A stretch of 64,000 bases of DNA from an uncultured Bdellovibrionales bacterium (GTDB lineage Bacteria; Bdellovibrionota; Bdellovibrionia; Bdellovibrionales; UBA1609), in assembly GCA_903833275.1 (NCBI GenBank), contig CAILEP010000016.1, positions 175,865 to 239,864 of the forward strand, given 5' to 3'. Under the pieces are notes generated by a model, which was not told where the DNA came from, searched no databases, and saw only the letters and a program-made list of their open reading frames with translations. This document shows, one piece after another, positions 51,659-59,701 of the stretch. Each line of letters opens with the position of its first letter. Within the stretch, counting starts at the first letter, position 1. Made by a program: the position numbers and the translations under genes.

Positions 51659-52921
51659 ATGAAATCTATACCATCTATTTTGAACGTATCTTTAGGCCTG
51701 TCCCTCATAATGTTTACAGGAGGCTGGTCATCCGACTCTTGGGCCTGGGGCGAACGCGGCCACAACACCGTCGGCTACACCGCCGCCCGCCTCATTGATA
51801 AATTATCAACCAAAGATGAGCACAAAAAACTCGGCCCTTATTTTGGCGCCAGAACATTGATGTTGGGACACCTCAGTAACATCCCCGACGTGAGCTGGAA
51901 GGACCGACGCCGACCCTCAGTCGTCGAACTCAACAACCCGACTCATTATTTCGATGCCGAATATATCGTGGGCCCACCGACCCCGAAAATGTCAGACTAC
52001 CTCGATAAAATTCGCAACATTGACCCCAACCTTGAAACCTTTCTTTCGACCTACGATCAAAAACCTAACTTACTCAATCATTCTTTCTCGATCAATATCG
52101 CGAAAGATGTGGGCTCGGCCCCGTTTCGCATCGCCCAGCTTCACAAAATGATGACTGCGGCTTTTAAGTGCGCCTCGCAAAAAGTTGAAAATAAGGGGCC
52201 GGGCACCGACCGCCCTTTTCGCGAACCTATTCGCAATGCTAAATATGAGTGCTCAAGTGAGACCACTCGGCTTGAAGATTTGGCCGCCGCCATCGAAATT
52301 GGCGGCGTCATGGGCCACTTTGTTGGCGACTTGGCGCAACCCTATCACACGACGGTCGATCACGACGGCTATGCTCGGGGTCAGGGCGGCATTCACGGCT
52401 ATTTTGAAACATTTCTACTACAATATATAGATGATCGCCTACTGGCCGATGTTCGCGCCCGCGCCAGCGACCCACAGTTCGCAAAACAAGTTTTTAACAA
52501 ACAATTGAAGGTCGACGTAAAATCGGATGCGCCGATAGCAAAAATTATGTTTCATTTGGCCGCCGATTCTTATGGCCTAATCGAACAACTCGCCACTATC
52601 GATAAAAACAAGATCGTGCTTTCGGCCGGCGATAAAATCGCCTTTGGCGAGAAATCAAACCACGGCTTCAAAGGCGCTGAAGCCAAACGCCTGCCTTTCG
52701 ACGACCCAAAAGCGGCGAAAGTGTTACGCCCTCTCATCGTCGATCGACTCGCCACCGCCGCCTTAATATTGAGCGAACTTTGGTTGCGCGCGTGGCGCGA
52801 AGGCGGCTCGCCTGATGTTCGGGACGTTAATACAATCGTTGTGCCCTACCCCGTTGACGTGCCGTTCATATTGCCGCCCAAGGCGTTGATCGGCGATGCC
52901 TACGATAAATTTAAAAATTGA
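51659..52921 (+). CDS. Secreted S1/P1 nuclease family protein
   Basis: About 420 residues. A signal peptide (SILNVSLGLSLIMFTGG, cleavage near SWAWG) exposes the zinc-binding N-terminal Trp. WGERGHNTVGYTAARLID and the central VMGHFVGDLAQPYHTTVDHDGYARGQGGIHGYFET give the His/Asp cluster of three-zinc S1/P1 nucleases, with HYFD as a further ligand region. It would degrade single-stranded nucleic acid in the periplasm or outside the cell. The length exceeds the fungal enzymes (about 270) because of insertions. The track start at 51623 adds 12 residues; neither start has a strong ribosome site. Confidence 0.8.
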   Translation: MKSIPSILNVSLGLSLIMFTGGWSSDSWAWGERGHNTVGYTAARLIDKLSTKDEHKKLGPYFGARTLMLGHLSNIPDVSWKDRRRPSVVELNNPTHYFDAEYIVGPPTPKMSDYLDKIRNIDPNLETFLSTYDQKPNLLNHSFSINIAKDVGSAPFRIAQLHKMMTAAFKCASQKVENKGPGTDRPFREPIRNAKYECSSETTRLEDLAAAIEIGGVMGHFVGDLAQPYHTTVDHDGYARGQGGIHGYFETFLLQYIDDRLLADVRARASDPQFAKQVFNKQLKVDVKSDAPIAKIMFHLAADSYGLIEQLATIDKNKIVLSAGDKIAFGEKSNHGFKGAEAKRLPFDDPKAAKVLRPLIVDRLATAALILSELWLRAWREGGSPDVRDVNTIVVPYPVDVPFILPPKALIGDAYDKFKN

Positions 52922-52953
52922 TTTAGAGATTGCGTAAGCGGTAAGACAAAAAT

Positions 52954-53677
52954 TTAGGCAGCAAGCCAGATTTCTAAATTTTTTTCATCTTCAATACTTT
53001 GCAACGGCAAAATGGCGATGCGAAACCGATCGCCTTCAGCCTGCCCTTCGATTAACCCACAATTTAGCTCGATCAGTTGCTTGCTATGTGGCTTTGAAAT
53101 TCGAACTTTAAAATAGCCTTTGACCCAATCGGGCGCGCTGTCTTCAAGGTACATCCCCCCCCACCGAAATATCGCGGGTGTGGGTTTTATAAATCTGATT
53201 ATTCATGCTACCGACAATCGTAACCGCCATTCTTTTTTTGAAGCGCTTTTGCTGACGAATGACGAACTCGCCGGGCGATATCGAATAAGAATCGCCACCT
53301 TGTTGCGGAAAGGTTTCACTAGCCGGTACGTTTGACACCGCGGTCTCGATCGGTACAAACGAAGACGTTGATACCAAAGCCGGCGGCCGAGGCTTCTTCA
53401 CCTGATCAATTTTATCAACAACGGCTTGCTCTTCAGTGCCACGCGGCGGTGGCGGAGGCGAAACATGCAAGACACGATAAATCATCTCTGTGAGGCCCTC
53501 GACTTCGATGGCAAGGCGCCAATCAGGCCACTCTTCTTTCCATACAAACCAATTTTCAACTTCGGTCGCATCTAGATTTGAAATAAACGCGCGGGCCTCA
53601 TCAAATAATAAACCCTCGATCACGCGCGATGTTCGGCGATCAAACAAGCACCAAAGATGTGGGCGCTTATCTATCAT
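52954..53677 (-). pseudogene. PilZ domain protein, frame broken at a G8 tract
   Basis: Two ORFs, 177 and 66 residues, form one gene of about 240 residues. The N-terminal 60 residues (HLWCLFDRRTSRVIEGLLFDEARAFI) are an unknown domain and a Pro-rich linker follows. The PilZ domain begins RFKKRMAVTIVGSMN with the c-di-GMP-binding R-x3-R, followed by THTRDISVGG, the D-x-S-x-x-G motif. There the frame hits eight G residues and stops after DVP. With seven Gs it reads DISVGGMYLED and continues to the PilZ C-terminus. GAGG precedes the ATG. It lies 9 bases after the coiled-coil gene. Phase variation, decay and sequencing error are all possible. Confidence 0.8.
53155..53162 (-). repeat. Homopolymeric G8 tract within PilZ motif
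   Basis: Eight consecutive C on the plus strand (G on the coding strand) lie exactly between the codons for VGG and the following Met of the PilZ motif. Tracts of this length are prone to slipped-strand change of one base, and loss of one G restores the full reading frame. Confidence 0.85.
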
Positions 53678-53686
53678 GGTAAAACC

Positions 53687-54565
53687 TCAAAAACAGGTTT
53701 TGGCGGCGAAAGCAGTATGGTCCCCATATTGCAATTCGACCCAACGCTTGTTCATGACACGGTATAAGTCGTAGCGCGCACCTTTTTTAATGGTGCCCAC
53801 TTTAGCAGCGCCATCAGAGGCCTCTGCCGTCACGTCGCAATCAAATTTGGGTGTTCGCACTAATACTTTCGACGGCACGCTGCTGACTTTTCGCTTCTGC
53901 TGATCTCGTTCGGCCTGGGCCTTTGCCTTGAGGTCGCTTTCTTTATGCGCGGCCACCCTGAGTCTTTCGAGATTTTCATTTAGCAGCACATATTTTTTCT
54001 TAAGCTCGGCAATGTCAGCAATGTTCTGGGCGCGTTCTTTTTTGTCAGCCACGATTGAGCTTTCGAGTGTCTGCTGCTCTTTCGTCGACTGAGCCAAGAT
54101 ATTAAGTTGTGCATCTTTTTCGGCTTTTGAGGCTGCCACTTCGGCATTCATTTTAGTCAATTCATCGCGCTTGGCCTTAACTCTTTTATTAGTCGCCTCT
54201 ATTTTCTGAATGGCAATGGCCTTTTCGTTCTCATACTGTGCGCGCTCTTTTTGATTAGCTCTTATATTCGCATCAAGCTTGCCAATTTCTTTTTTGGCTT
54301 CGCCCTCGCGTGCCGAGGCTTCATTTTTCTTTTGATTGGCCTCAACTTTGGCCTTTTTAAGATTCGACTTTTCTTCTTTAGCCCGCTTTTTGGCATCAAT
54401 AGCTTCCTGGTGTGCGGCGTCGGATTCTGCCATAACCGAATCTACATCGGCCTCGACGTCATCGAGGTCGCCCCCGGCAAATGATCTGACCGAAATCGCA
54501 AGGCCCGCGACGAATAGAGTCATCACGGCAACTTCAAAGAACTTATTTTTGGGCTTCTCAAACAT
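53687..54565 (-). CDS. Membrane-anchored coiled-coil protein with SH3-like tail
   Basis: About 292 residues. One hydrophobic segment (FFEVAVMTLFVAGLAISVRSFAGG, signal anchor or cleavable signal) is followed by about 180 residues of nearly continuous, Lys/Glu/Ala-rich coiled coil (SDAAHQEAIDAKKRAKEEKSNLKKA). A C-terminal domain of about 60 residues resembles a bacterial SH3 (KVGTIKKGARYDLYRVMNKRWVELQYG) and holds two Cys (FDCD, KTCF). A peptidoglycan-facing structural or scaffold role is plausible. ATG 54565 (MFEKPKNK) is chosen; the track start at 54658 would add an unsupported polar leader and run into the divergent promoter region. Confidence 0.72.
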   Translation of the reverse strand: MFEKPKNKFFEVAVMTLFVAGLAISVRSFAGGDLDDVEADVDSVMAESDAAHQEAIDAKKRAKEEKSNLKKAKVEANQKKNEASAREGEAKKEIGKLDANIRANQKERAQYENEKAIAIQKIEATNKRVKAKRDELTKMNAEVAASKAEKDAQLNILAQSTKEQQTLESSIVADKKERAQNIADIAELKKKYVLLNENLERLRVAAHKESDLKAKAQAERDQQKRKVSSVPSKVLVRTPKFDCDVTAEASDGAAKVGTIKKGARYDLYRVMNKRWVELQYGDHTAFAAKTCF

Positions 54566-54748
54566 TGGCGTACTTCGTCCTCTCTGAGAAAGAAATGTCC
54601 ATAGCTCTACTTCGGCAGAATCATTGAGATAATGTATTTTTTTCGAGCTTATACCCAAAGTAGAACCTCTTTGACTCCTCCATTTGCCATTTGCTGGCTA
54701 GACCTTGGTCTTATCTCAAATATAACCCAGGCTTATGTCCTAAGACGT

Positions 54749-54765
54749 TTGGCACGGGTCTTGCT
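54749..54765 (+). promoter_or_regulatory. Sigma54 (-24/-12) promoter
   Basis: TTGGCACG-GGTC-TTGCT matches the sigma54 consensus YTGGCACG-N4-TTGCW at every conserved position, with GG at -24 (54751-54752) and GC at -12 (54763-54764). Transcription should start near 54776. The window encodes at least two sigma54 activators (PilR and the CHASE2-linked NtrC), but which one acts here is not shown. Confidence 0.85.
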
Positions 54766-54775
54766 CTAAGAGGTT

Positions 54776-54833
54776 GTTCCCCCCCTTGGCGGCCAGGTAC
54801 CCCCCCCCTTACTTTCCTGGTCGCTTTTTTTTT
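54776..54833 (+). ncRNA. Candidate C-rich sigma54-driven small RNA
   Basis: From the predicted start the RNA would be about 57 nt: GUU-C7-UUG as a single-stranded 5' end, then a 9-bp stem GCGGCCAGG/CCUGGUCGC (one G-U pair) enclosing an 18-nt loop that contains C9, then U9. Both C-runs are predicted unpaired. The whole unit, promoter plus terminator, occupies the gap between the coiled-coil gene and the amidase gene. The C-runs could pair with G-rich ribosome-binding sites or G tracts in mRNAs. Alternatively it is an attenuated leader of the amidase gene, which starts 25 bases after the T run. Confidence 0.6.
54789..54833 (+). terminator. Intrinsic terminator of the C-rich RNA
   Basis: A 9-bp GC-rich stem (54789-54797 with 54816-54824) is followed immediately by nine T residues (54825-54833). 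This is the strongest intrinsic terminator in the window. Confidence 0.8.
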
Positions 54834-54858
54834 GCCCAAAATCGATTAAGCTTAAGGT

Positions 54859-55686
54859 ATGCCAAGAATTGACGGGCCAAAATATTATTTTATCCAATTT
54901 TTTCTAATTTGTTTTCTAATTTCAATTCAGCCGGCGGCCTTCGCCATGCGTATTGTTATTGACCCCGGCCATGGCGGCACCGATCGCGGGACTACACGCG
55001 GCGAAGTCACCGAGTCTGCGATCACCCTCAATGTCGCACGGGCCTTGCGCGATGAGATCGCAAAATCGGCCGATTTTACCGCTTTACTCACAAGAGACGA
55101 CGACTCTTACCTATCGCTTGAGCAGCGCGCCGAAATTGCCAACGAAAAAAGCGATGTCTTCATCAGCATTCACGTTAATTCTTCAGCCGACCCGAAAGCT
55201 CGCGGCAAAGAAATTTACTTCCAAAATCAGCTCGACGCAGACGAAGAATCGCTCTACTTGGCCAATTTAGAGAATGGTCACCCTCCGGGCGACACGGCGG
55301 CCACTGAAAAATCGTCGCCACACAAGATGCGCACCGCCCTCTCGGCCGATCTTAAAGGGTTGAACTCAGATCTGAAGGCTATTGTCGAAGATCTTGAGCG
55401 AAATCACCGGTTAAAAATGAGTGGGCTTCTCACCGAAGAGCTGCATCGCAACTGGGGCGGCGACCCTATTCGCCGCAAGCAGGCAATTCGGCAGGCCCCG
55501 TTTTTCGTAATAAGCAATGTCATTCGACCGGCGGCTTTGATCGAAATCGGCTTTCTAACCAACCCGGCCGAGGCACAAAAGCTGGTTAACCCCGACTACC
55601 AGAAAAAAATTGCGCGAGGTATTTACCAAGCACTCGTTAAATTCAAAGAAGTCGTAGACAATTCGACAGCGCAACACTTAAATTAG
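54859..55686 (+). CDS. N-acetylmuramoyl-L-alanine amidase (Amidase_3)
   Basis: 275 residues. The signal peptide (FFLICFLISIQPAAFA) is followed directly by the Amidase_3 domain: MRIVIDPGHGGTDRGTTRG (first zinc His), the Glu in GEVTESAITLNVA, FISIHVNSSADPKARGKEIYF (third zinc ligand) and PAALIEIGFLTNPAEAQKL (catalytic Glu). An insertion of about 50 residues (DEESLYLANLENG...KGLNSDLKAIVEDLE) lies where AmiB/C-type enzymes carry a regulatory helix. It cleaves the amide between MurNAc and the peptide stem in the periplasm. It precedes rph by 5 bases. Confidence 0.9.
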   Translation: MPRIDGPKYYFIQFFLICFLISIQPAAFAMRIVIDPGHGGTDRGTTRGEVTESAITLNVARALRDEIAKSADFTALLTRDDDSYLSLEQRAEIANEKSDVFISIHVNSSADPKARGKEIYFQNQLDADEESLYLANLENGHPPGDTAATEKSSPHKMRTALSADLKGLNSDLKAIVEDLERNHRLKMSGLLTEELHRNWGGDPIRRKQAIRQAPFFVISNVIRPAALIEIGFLTNPAEAQKLVNPDYQKKIARGIYQALVKFKEVVDNSTAQHLN

Positions 55687-55691
55687 GCCCC

Positions 55692-56444
55692 ATGCGAACA
55701 GACGGCCGAGAAGCAAACCAGTTAAGAGCGATTTCTATTCAACCCGATACCTTGCGCTATGCCGAGGGCAGCGTGCTGATAACAATGGGTCATACCAAAA
55801 TTATTTGCACGGCCACGGTTGAACCCAATGTACCTAAGTGGCTCATGGGCCAAGGCTCTGGCTGGGTGACCGCCGAATACGGTATGTTACCGCGCTCGAC
55901 GCACACTCGAATTTCACGCGAAAAATCAATGAGCGGCGGGCGCACTCAAGAAATCTCGCGACTGATTGGCCGCAGCCTTCGCGCGGCGCTCGATCTTAAA
56001 GCCCTAGGCGAAAAACAAATCACCGTTGACTGCGACGTGATTCAAGCCGATGGCGGCACACGCACGGCCTCAGTCACCGGCGGTTTTGTTGCACTCGCGC
56101 TGGCGCTTAAATTTCTAAAAGACCATGGCCAGCTTTCGACAATCCCGATCAGAAGTTATGTGGCTGCTATCAGCGCCGGGATTAGCCATTCAGGCGTTAT
56201 CTTAGATCTCAATTACGACGAAGACTCTTCGATCAACACCGATATGAATTTTGTAATGACCAATGAAAATCAATTGGTCGAAATTCAGGGCACCGCTGAA
56301 GGTGCGACCTTCGGTTTTGGCGAACTGAATCAGATGATCGAACTTGCACAAATGGGCTGCCAGCAGATTTTTAAAGAGCAAGAAAAAATTATCGGCGGTT
56401 TCTTTCCGCTCGGTACGAAAACCAACTCAAATAATAGGTCTTAA
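55692..56444 (+). CDS. rph: Ribonuclease PH
   Basis: 250 residues. MRTDGREANQLRAISIQPDTLRYAEGSVLITMGHTKIICTATVE, GQGSGWVTAEYGMLPRSTHTR, GRTQEISRLIGRSLRAALDL and DCDVIQADGGTRTASVTGGFVAL are family motifs, including the phosphate- and RNA-binding Arg residues. It trims tRNA 3' ends phosphorolytically. rdgB starts 1 base after its stop, a pairing found in many bacteria. Confidence 0.95.
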   Translation: MRTDGREANQLRAISIQPDTLRYAEGSVLITMGHTKIICTATVEPNVPKWLMGQGSGWVTAEYGMLPRSTHTRISREKSMSGGRTQEISRLIGRSLRAALDLKALGEKQITVDCDVIQADGGTRTASVTGGFVALALALKFLKDHGQLSTIPIRSYVAAISAGISHSGVILDLNYDEDSSINTDMNFVMTNENQLVEIQGTAEGATFGFGELNQMIELAQMGCQQIFKEQEKIIGGFFPLGTKTNSNNRS

Positions 56445-56445
56445 T

Positions 56446-57045
56446 ATGCAACTGTGGCTTGCCACTAGCAATCGCGGCAAACTCATCGAGTTTCAAACGT
56501 TGTTGTCGAAAATTGAAATTCACACTCAGGGCGAGCTGAAGGTGTTTTCGCCGCCTGATGAAACCGGCAAAACTTTTGAAGACAATGCGCGACTCAAAGC
56601 CCGCGCTTTGAAATCGGTGAAAACCGGCGTTTGGGTTATCGGCGAAGATTCGGGTCTAGAAGTTGACGGGCTAAATAAATTGCCCGGGATTCACTCGGCC
56701 CGCTATGCAGGCCCCAATGCACGCGATTCAGAAAATGTCGCCAAACTTTTGAAAATGATGGCGTTACGCTCGGCCACCAATCGCAAGGCGCAATTTCAAT
56801 GCTGCATGGTTGTCTATTCGCCCGAGGGCAAAGAGTTTGTTGTTAACGGCCAAATGACCGGCAATATCAGCGAAAAAGTGCGCGGCACCGACGGCTTCGG
56901 CTATGACCCGATCTTTATTCCAGACGGCGAAACCAAGACTCTCGCTGAATTGGGGCTCACCCGAAAAAATCAAATCTCTCATCGCGCCGAGGCCATTCGA
57001 AAATTGGGCGCCATCTTTGAAACGAACGCCGCGAGCCCCCTTTGA
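56446..57045 (+). CDS. rdgB: XTP/dITP pyrophosphatase RdgB (Ham1 family)
   Basis: About 199 residues from ATG 56446. Motifs are LWLATSNRGKLIEFQ (substrate Lys/Asn), FEDNARLKARA, VIGEDSGLEVDGLNKLPGIHSARYAG and GTDGFGYDPIFIPDGE. It removes inosine and xanthosine triphosphates from the nucleotide pool. The track's longer start (56344) overlaps rph by 100 bases and gives a basic, unrelated leader. Confidence 0.95.
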   Translation: MQLWLATSNRGKLIEFQTLLSKIEIHTQGELKVFSPPDETGKTFEDNARLKARALKSVKTGVWVIGEDSGLEVDGLNKLPGIHSARYAGPNARDSENVAKLLKMMALRSATNRKAQFQCCMVVYSPEGKEFVVNGQMTGNISEKVRGTDGFGYDPIFIPDGETKTLAELGLTRKNQISHRAEAIRKLGAIFETNAASPL

Positions 57046-57443
57046 TTGCAAAACTACGAGTCGCGCGAGCGACGAACAACTTGAAGAAAATTTCAGAAAT
57101 GTATCAACGGGGCCTCGGTCTCGAAGTTTTAGGTTCGTTCGAAGAGCATAGAGGCTTTAACGGAATTATTTTGGGCCACCCAAATTCTCAATATCACCTC
57201 GAGTTTACCCAGCAGAATAATTTTACCGCGCCGAACTCGACATCGACTGAGTCACTTATTGTTTTTTACATTCCTGAAGAGAGCGAGTGGCAACGCACAA
57301 AAACCCAAATGATCACCGCGGGCTTTGCGTTGACCCCATCTCACAACCCCTATTGGGATGACCATGGGTGCACATTTGAAGACCCCGAAGGCTTCAGAGT
57401 CGTTATCTGCAAGCTTGAATGGGTGCTAAGCGTTACCTTTTAG
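57042..57443 (+). CDS. VOC (glyoxalase/bleomycin-resistance) family protein
   Basis: 133 residues with two beta-alpha-beta-beta-beta half-modules: RATNNLKKISEMYQRGLGLEVLGSFEEHRGFNGIILG and the second with FALTPSHNPYWDDHGCTFEDPEGFRVVICK, where DPEGFRV is the family signature and supplies a metal Glu position. It could be a lyase, dioxygenase or binding protein. The TTG start overlaps the rdgB stop. Its 3' end overlaps the convergent STAS gene by 18 bases. Confidence 0.82.
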   Translation: MIAKLRVARATNNLKKISEMYQRGLGLEVLGSFEEHRGFNGIILGHPNSQYHLEFTQQNNFTAPNSTSTESLIVFYIPEESEWQRTKTQMITAGFALTPSHNPYWDDHGCTFEDPEGFRVVICKLEWVLSVTF

Positions 57444-57776
57444 CGAGGTGTTCGCCATTTTCTCCCACGAATCGGTCGAGAGAAACATGATCGGGTCAGT
57501 TGAGGCGAAGATTGAAATCTGGCGCTTTAACTTTTCGGTGGTGCCGACCAAGGCAAGGCGCCCGCCCTTGCGGGTGAGGTCCAAGGCCAAAGCGTGCAAA
57601 TACTTAATCATCGGTATGCTTACAAATTGAGCTCCGGCCACGTCAAAAGCAATCTGGGTGCACCGAGAGCACAGCTCATCGATCTCTTTTTTGGTAACTT
57701 CAAAATTAAAGGCATCCAGCCGACCGGGGGCCGGGATATAAAGCCAATCATTTTTTTCGAGATGCTCAAGTGCCAT
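57426..57776 (-). CDS. STAS domain protein
   Basis: 116 residues with one STAS domain: WLYIPAPGRLDAFNFEVTKKEIDELCSRCTQIAFDVAGAQFVSIPMIKYLHALALDLTRKGGRLALVGTTEKLKRQ. The usual phospho-acceptor Ser of anti-sigma antagonists (D-S/T-x-G) is here the VAGAQFVS region, with Ser in VSIPMI. Such proteins act in partner-switching or with transporters such as MlaB. There is no kinase nearby. Confidence 0.75.
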   Translation of the reverse strand: MALEHLEKNDWLYIPAPGRLDAFNFEVTKKEIDELCSRCTQIAFDVAGAQFVSIPMIKYLHALALDLTRKGGRLALVGTTEKLKRQISIFASTDPIMFLSTDSWEKMANTSLKGNA

Positions 57777-57927
57777 AATTGTTCACAGTCTAAGAAAAAG
57801 TCGCGCTTGGCACAAGTCTGAATGGACGTCTGGCCTGCTAATTATTTTGCACATTTCAACGAAGACACTTGGCACCTGAGGTTATTTTTTGTAAAAAGCC
57901 CACGATACCCACCCGATAGGTAACAAA

Positions 57928-58872
57928 ATGAGCGATTTAAAAATTTTCTCCGGAAATTCAAACCAAGACTTCGCCAAAAAGGTCGCGGAACATGCCGGAG
58001 TTGAACTCGGTCGCGCAAAATTCGGCCGCTTTTCTGACGGCGAGATCCAAATCGAAATCCACGAGAGTGTGCGCGGCTCAAATGCCTTTGTAATTCAAAG
58101 CACTTGCCCGCCGGTAAATGAAGGCTATATGGAGCTCTTCATGATTCTCGACTCTTTGCGTCGGGCCTCGGCCGTCGATATCTCGGCCGTAATGCCCTAT
58201 TATGGGTACGCCCGGCAGGACCGCAAAGTAGCTCCGCGAGCACCAATTTCAGCGCGATGCGTGGCCAACTTGCTTAAAACCGCCGGCGCCGACCGGTTGA
58301 TCTCAGTCGATCTTCACTCTTCGCAAATTCAAGGCTTCTTCGATGGCCCCGTTGACCACTTATTTGCCACTCCTACGTTTGCGCGCGCCTGGCGCGAACG
58401 GCATGGGCACGGCGACGAATACGTGGCCGTGAGCCCCGATGCTGGTGGCGTTGAGCGCACCCGCGCCTTTGCTAAACGCCTTGGCTGCTCGATCGCAATT
58501 ATCGATAAGCGCCGAGCCGGCCCAAATCAGGTTGAATCCGTGAACCTAGTCGGGGATGTACGAGGTAAAACAGCCATTATTCTCGACGATATGATCGATA
58601 CAGCAGGCACTTTGACTCAGGCTGTTGACAGTTTGCTAAAAAATGGTGCAAAAAGTGTCTTCGCAGTTGCTACCCATCCAGTTCTTTCAGGCCCCGCCGT
58701 TGAACGATTAAAGGCCAGCGGAGTTGCTAAAGTCTGGGTGACCGATACAATCCCCTTGCGTCCCGATGCTATCGCATGCGGAAAGTTTGAGGTTATATCG
58801 ATGGCCCCTGTGGTCGCTGAAGCGATCAAGCGAATTCACACGAATGACAGCGTCAGCGCTCTATTCGATTGA
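57928..58872 (+). CDS. prs: Ribose-phosphate pyrophosphokinase
   Basis: 314 residues. IFSGNSNQDFAKKVAEHAGVELGRAKFGRFSDGEIQIEI, the ATP loop MPYYGYARQDRKVAPRAPISA, catalytic flexible-loop region DKRRAGPNQVESVNLVGDVRGK and the PRPP-binding ILDDMIDTAGTL. It makes PRPP from ribose 5-phosphate and ATP. rplY follows 85 bases downstream on the same strand, a typical prs-rplY-pth-ychF order. Confidence 0.96.
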   Translation: MSDLKIFSGNSNQDFAKKVAEHAGVELGRAKFGRFSDGEIQIEIHESVRGSNAFVIQSTCPPVNEGYMELFMILDSLRRASAVDISAVMPYYGYARQDRKVAPRAPISARCVANLLKTAGADRLISVDLHSSQIQGFFDGPVDHLFATPTFARAWRERHGHGDEYVAVSPDAGGVERTRAFAKRLGCSIAIIDKRRAGPNQVESVNLVGDVRGKTAIILDDMIDTAGTLTQAVDSLLKNGAKSVFAVATHPVLSGPAVERLKASGVAKVWVTDTIPLRPDAIACGKFEVISMAPVVAEAIKRIHTNDSVSALFD

Positions 58873-58957
58873 AATCACTGACAATGATAACCGTTAACGA
58901 TTAGGCAAAAAGTTTTTTAGACGTAAATTAAAAAAGAACCAGAAGAAAGAGGATCAC

Positions 58958-59692
58958 ATGAGCGAAAAAAATCAATTTGAAATGAACGCAGAAATACGCG
59001 AAATCGGCAAACACTCTTCGCGCAGCCTTCGCCGCGGCGAACGCATACCCGCAATCATCTATGGTCCCAAAATCAAAAATGCCAACGTTTCGCTTGTTGA
59101 AAAAGAAGTCGTTAAGTTTTCAAAAATGCAATACGACAACACCATTTTTGTTTTGAAATCAAAAGACCCACAATTGAACAATTTGAAAATCTTGAAAAAA
59201 GCCACAGCTGTTCACCCGGTGACTCGTCGCCCAGTTCATCTTGATCTTTTCGCAATTGATCTTACAAAAGCCATTCGCGTGGCGGTTGAAATTCGCTACG
59301 AAGGTCGCTCGATCGGCGTGAAAGAGGGCGGTATTTTGAATGCTGTTCGTCGTGACGTTGAAGTTGAGTGTTTGCCGACAGCCATCCCACAATTTCTATC
59401 GGTTGATATTACTAACCTTGGCATCAATGATTCACTTCACGTTTCTGAACTTGTTCCGCCAGCGGGAGTTAAAATTATCACGCTTGCCACAGAAACAATT
59501 TGCACAATCGCGTTGGTTGCTGAAGAAGTTGCTGCGCCCGTTGTTGCCGCCGCTGTTGAAGGCGCCGCCGCCGTACCTGGAGCAGCCCCTGCTGCCGGTG
59601 CAGCTGCTGGAGCCCCTGCTGCTGGCGCTGCCGCCGCTGGTGCAAAGAAAGCCGATGCCCCTGCTGCTGGCAAAAAAGACGAAAAGAAATAG
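58958..59692 (+). CDS. rplY: 50S ribosomal protein bL25 (CTC type)
   Basis: 244 residues. The N-terminal 5S rRNA-binding domain (EMNAEIREIGKHSSRSLRRGERIPAIIYGP) is followed by the TL5/CTC C-terminal domain (AIRVAVEIRYEGRSIGVKEGGILNAVRRDVEVECLPTAIPQFLSVDIT). The tail from about residue 185 is a low-complexity Ala/Pro/Gly run ending KKADAPAAGKKDEKK. AGAGGAT precedes the ATG. It opens a tight rplY-pth-ychF group. Confidence 0.95.
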   Translation: MSEKNQFEMNAEIREIGKHSSRSLRRGERIPAIIYGPKIKNANVSLVEKEVVKFSKMQYDNTIFVLKSKDPQLNNLKILKKATAVHPVTRRPVHLDLFAIDLTKAIRVAVEIRYEGRSIGVKEGGILNAVRRDVEVECLPTAIPQFLSVDITNLGINDSLHVSELVPPAGVKIITLATETICTIALVAEEVAAPVVAAAVEGAAAVPGAAPAAGAAAGAPAAGAAAAGAKKADAPAAGKKDEKK

Positions 59693-59701
59693 TAATTCTC
59701 T

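Noticed and set aside
57800-57900. Second sigma54 promoter from CTTGGCAC upstream of prs
   Set aside because: Both CTTGGCAC copies lack a TTGC element at the required spacing.
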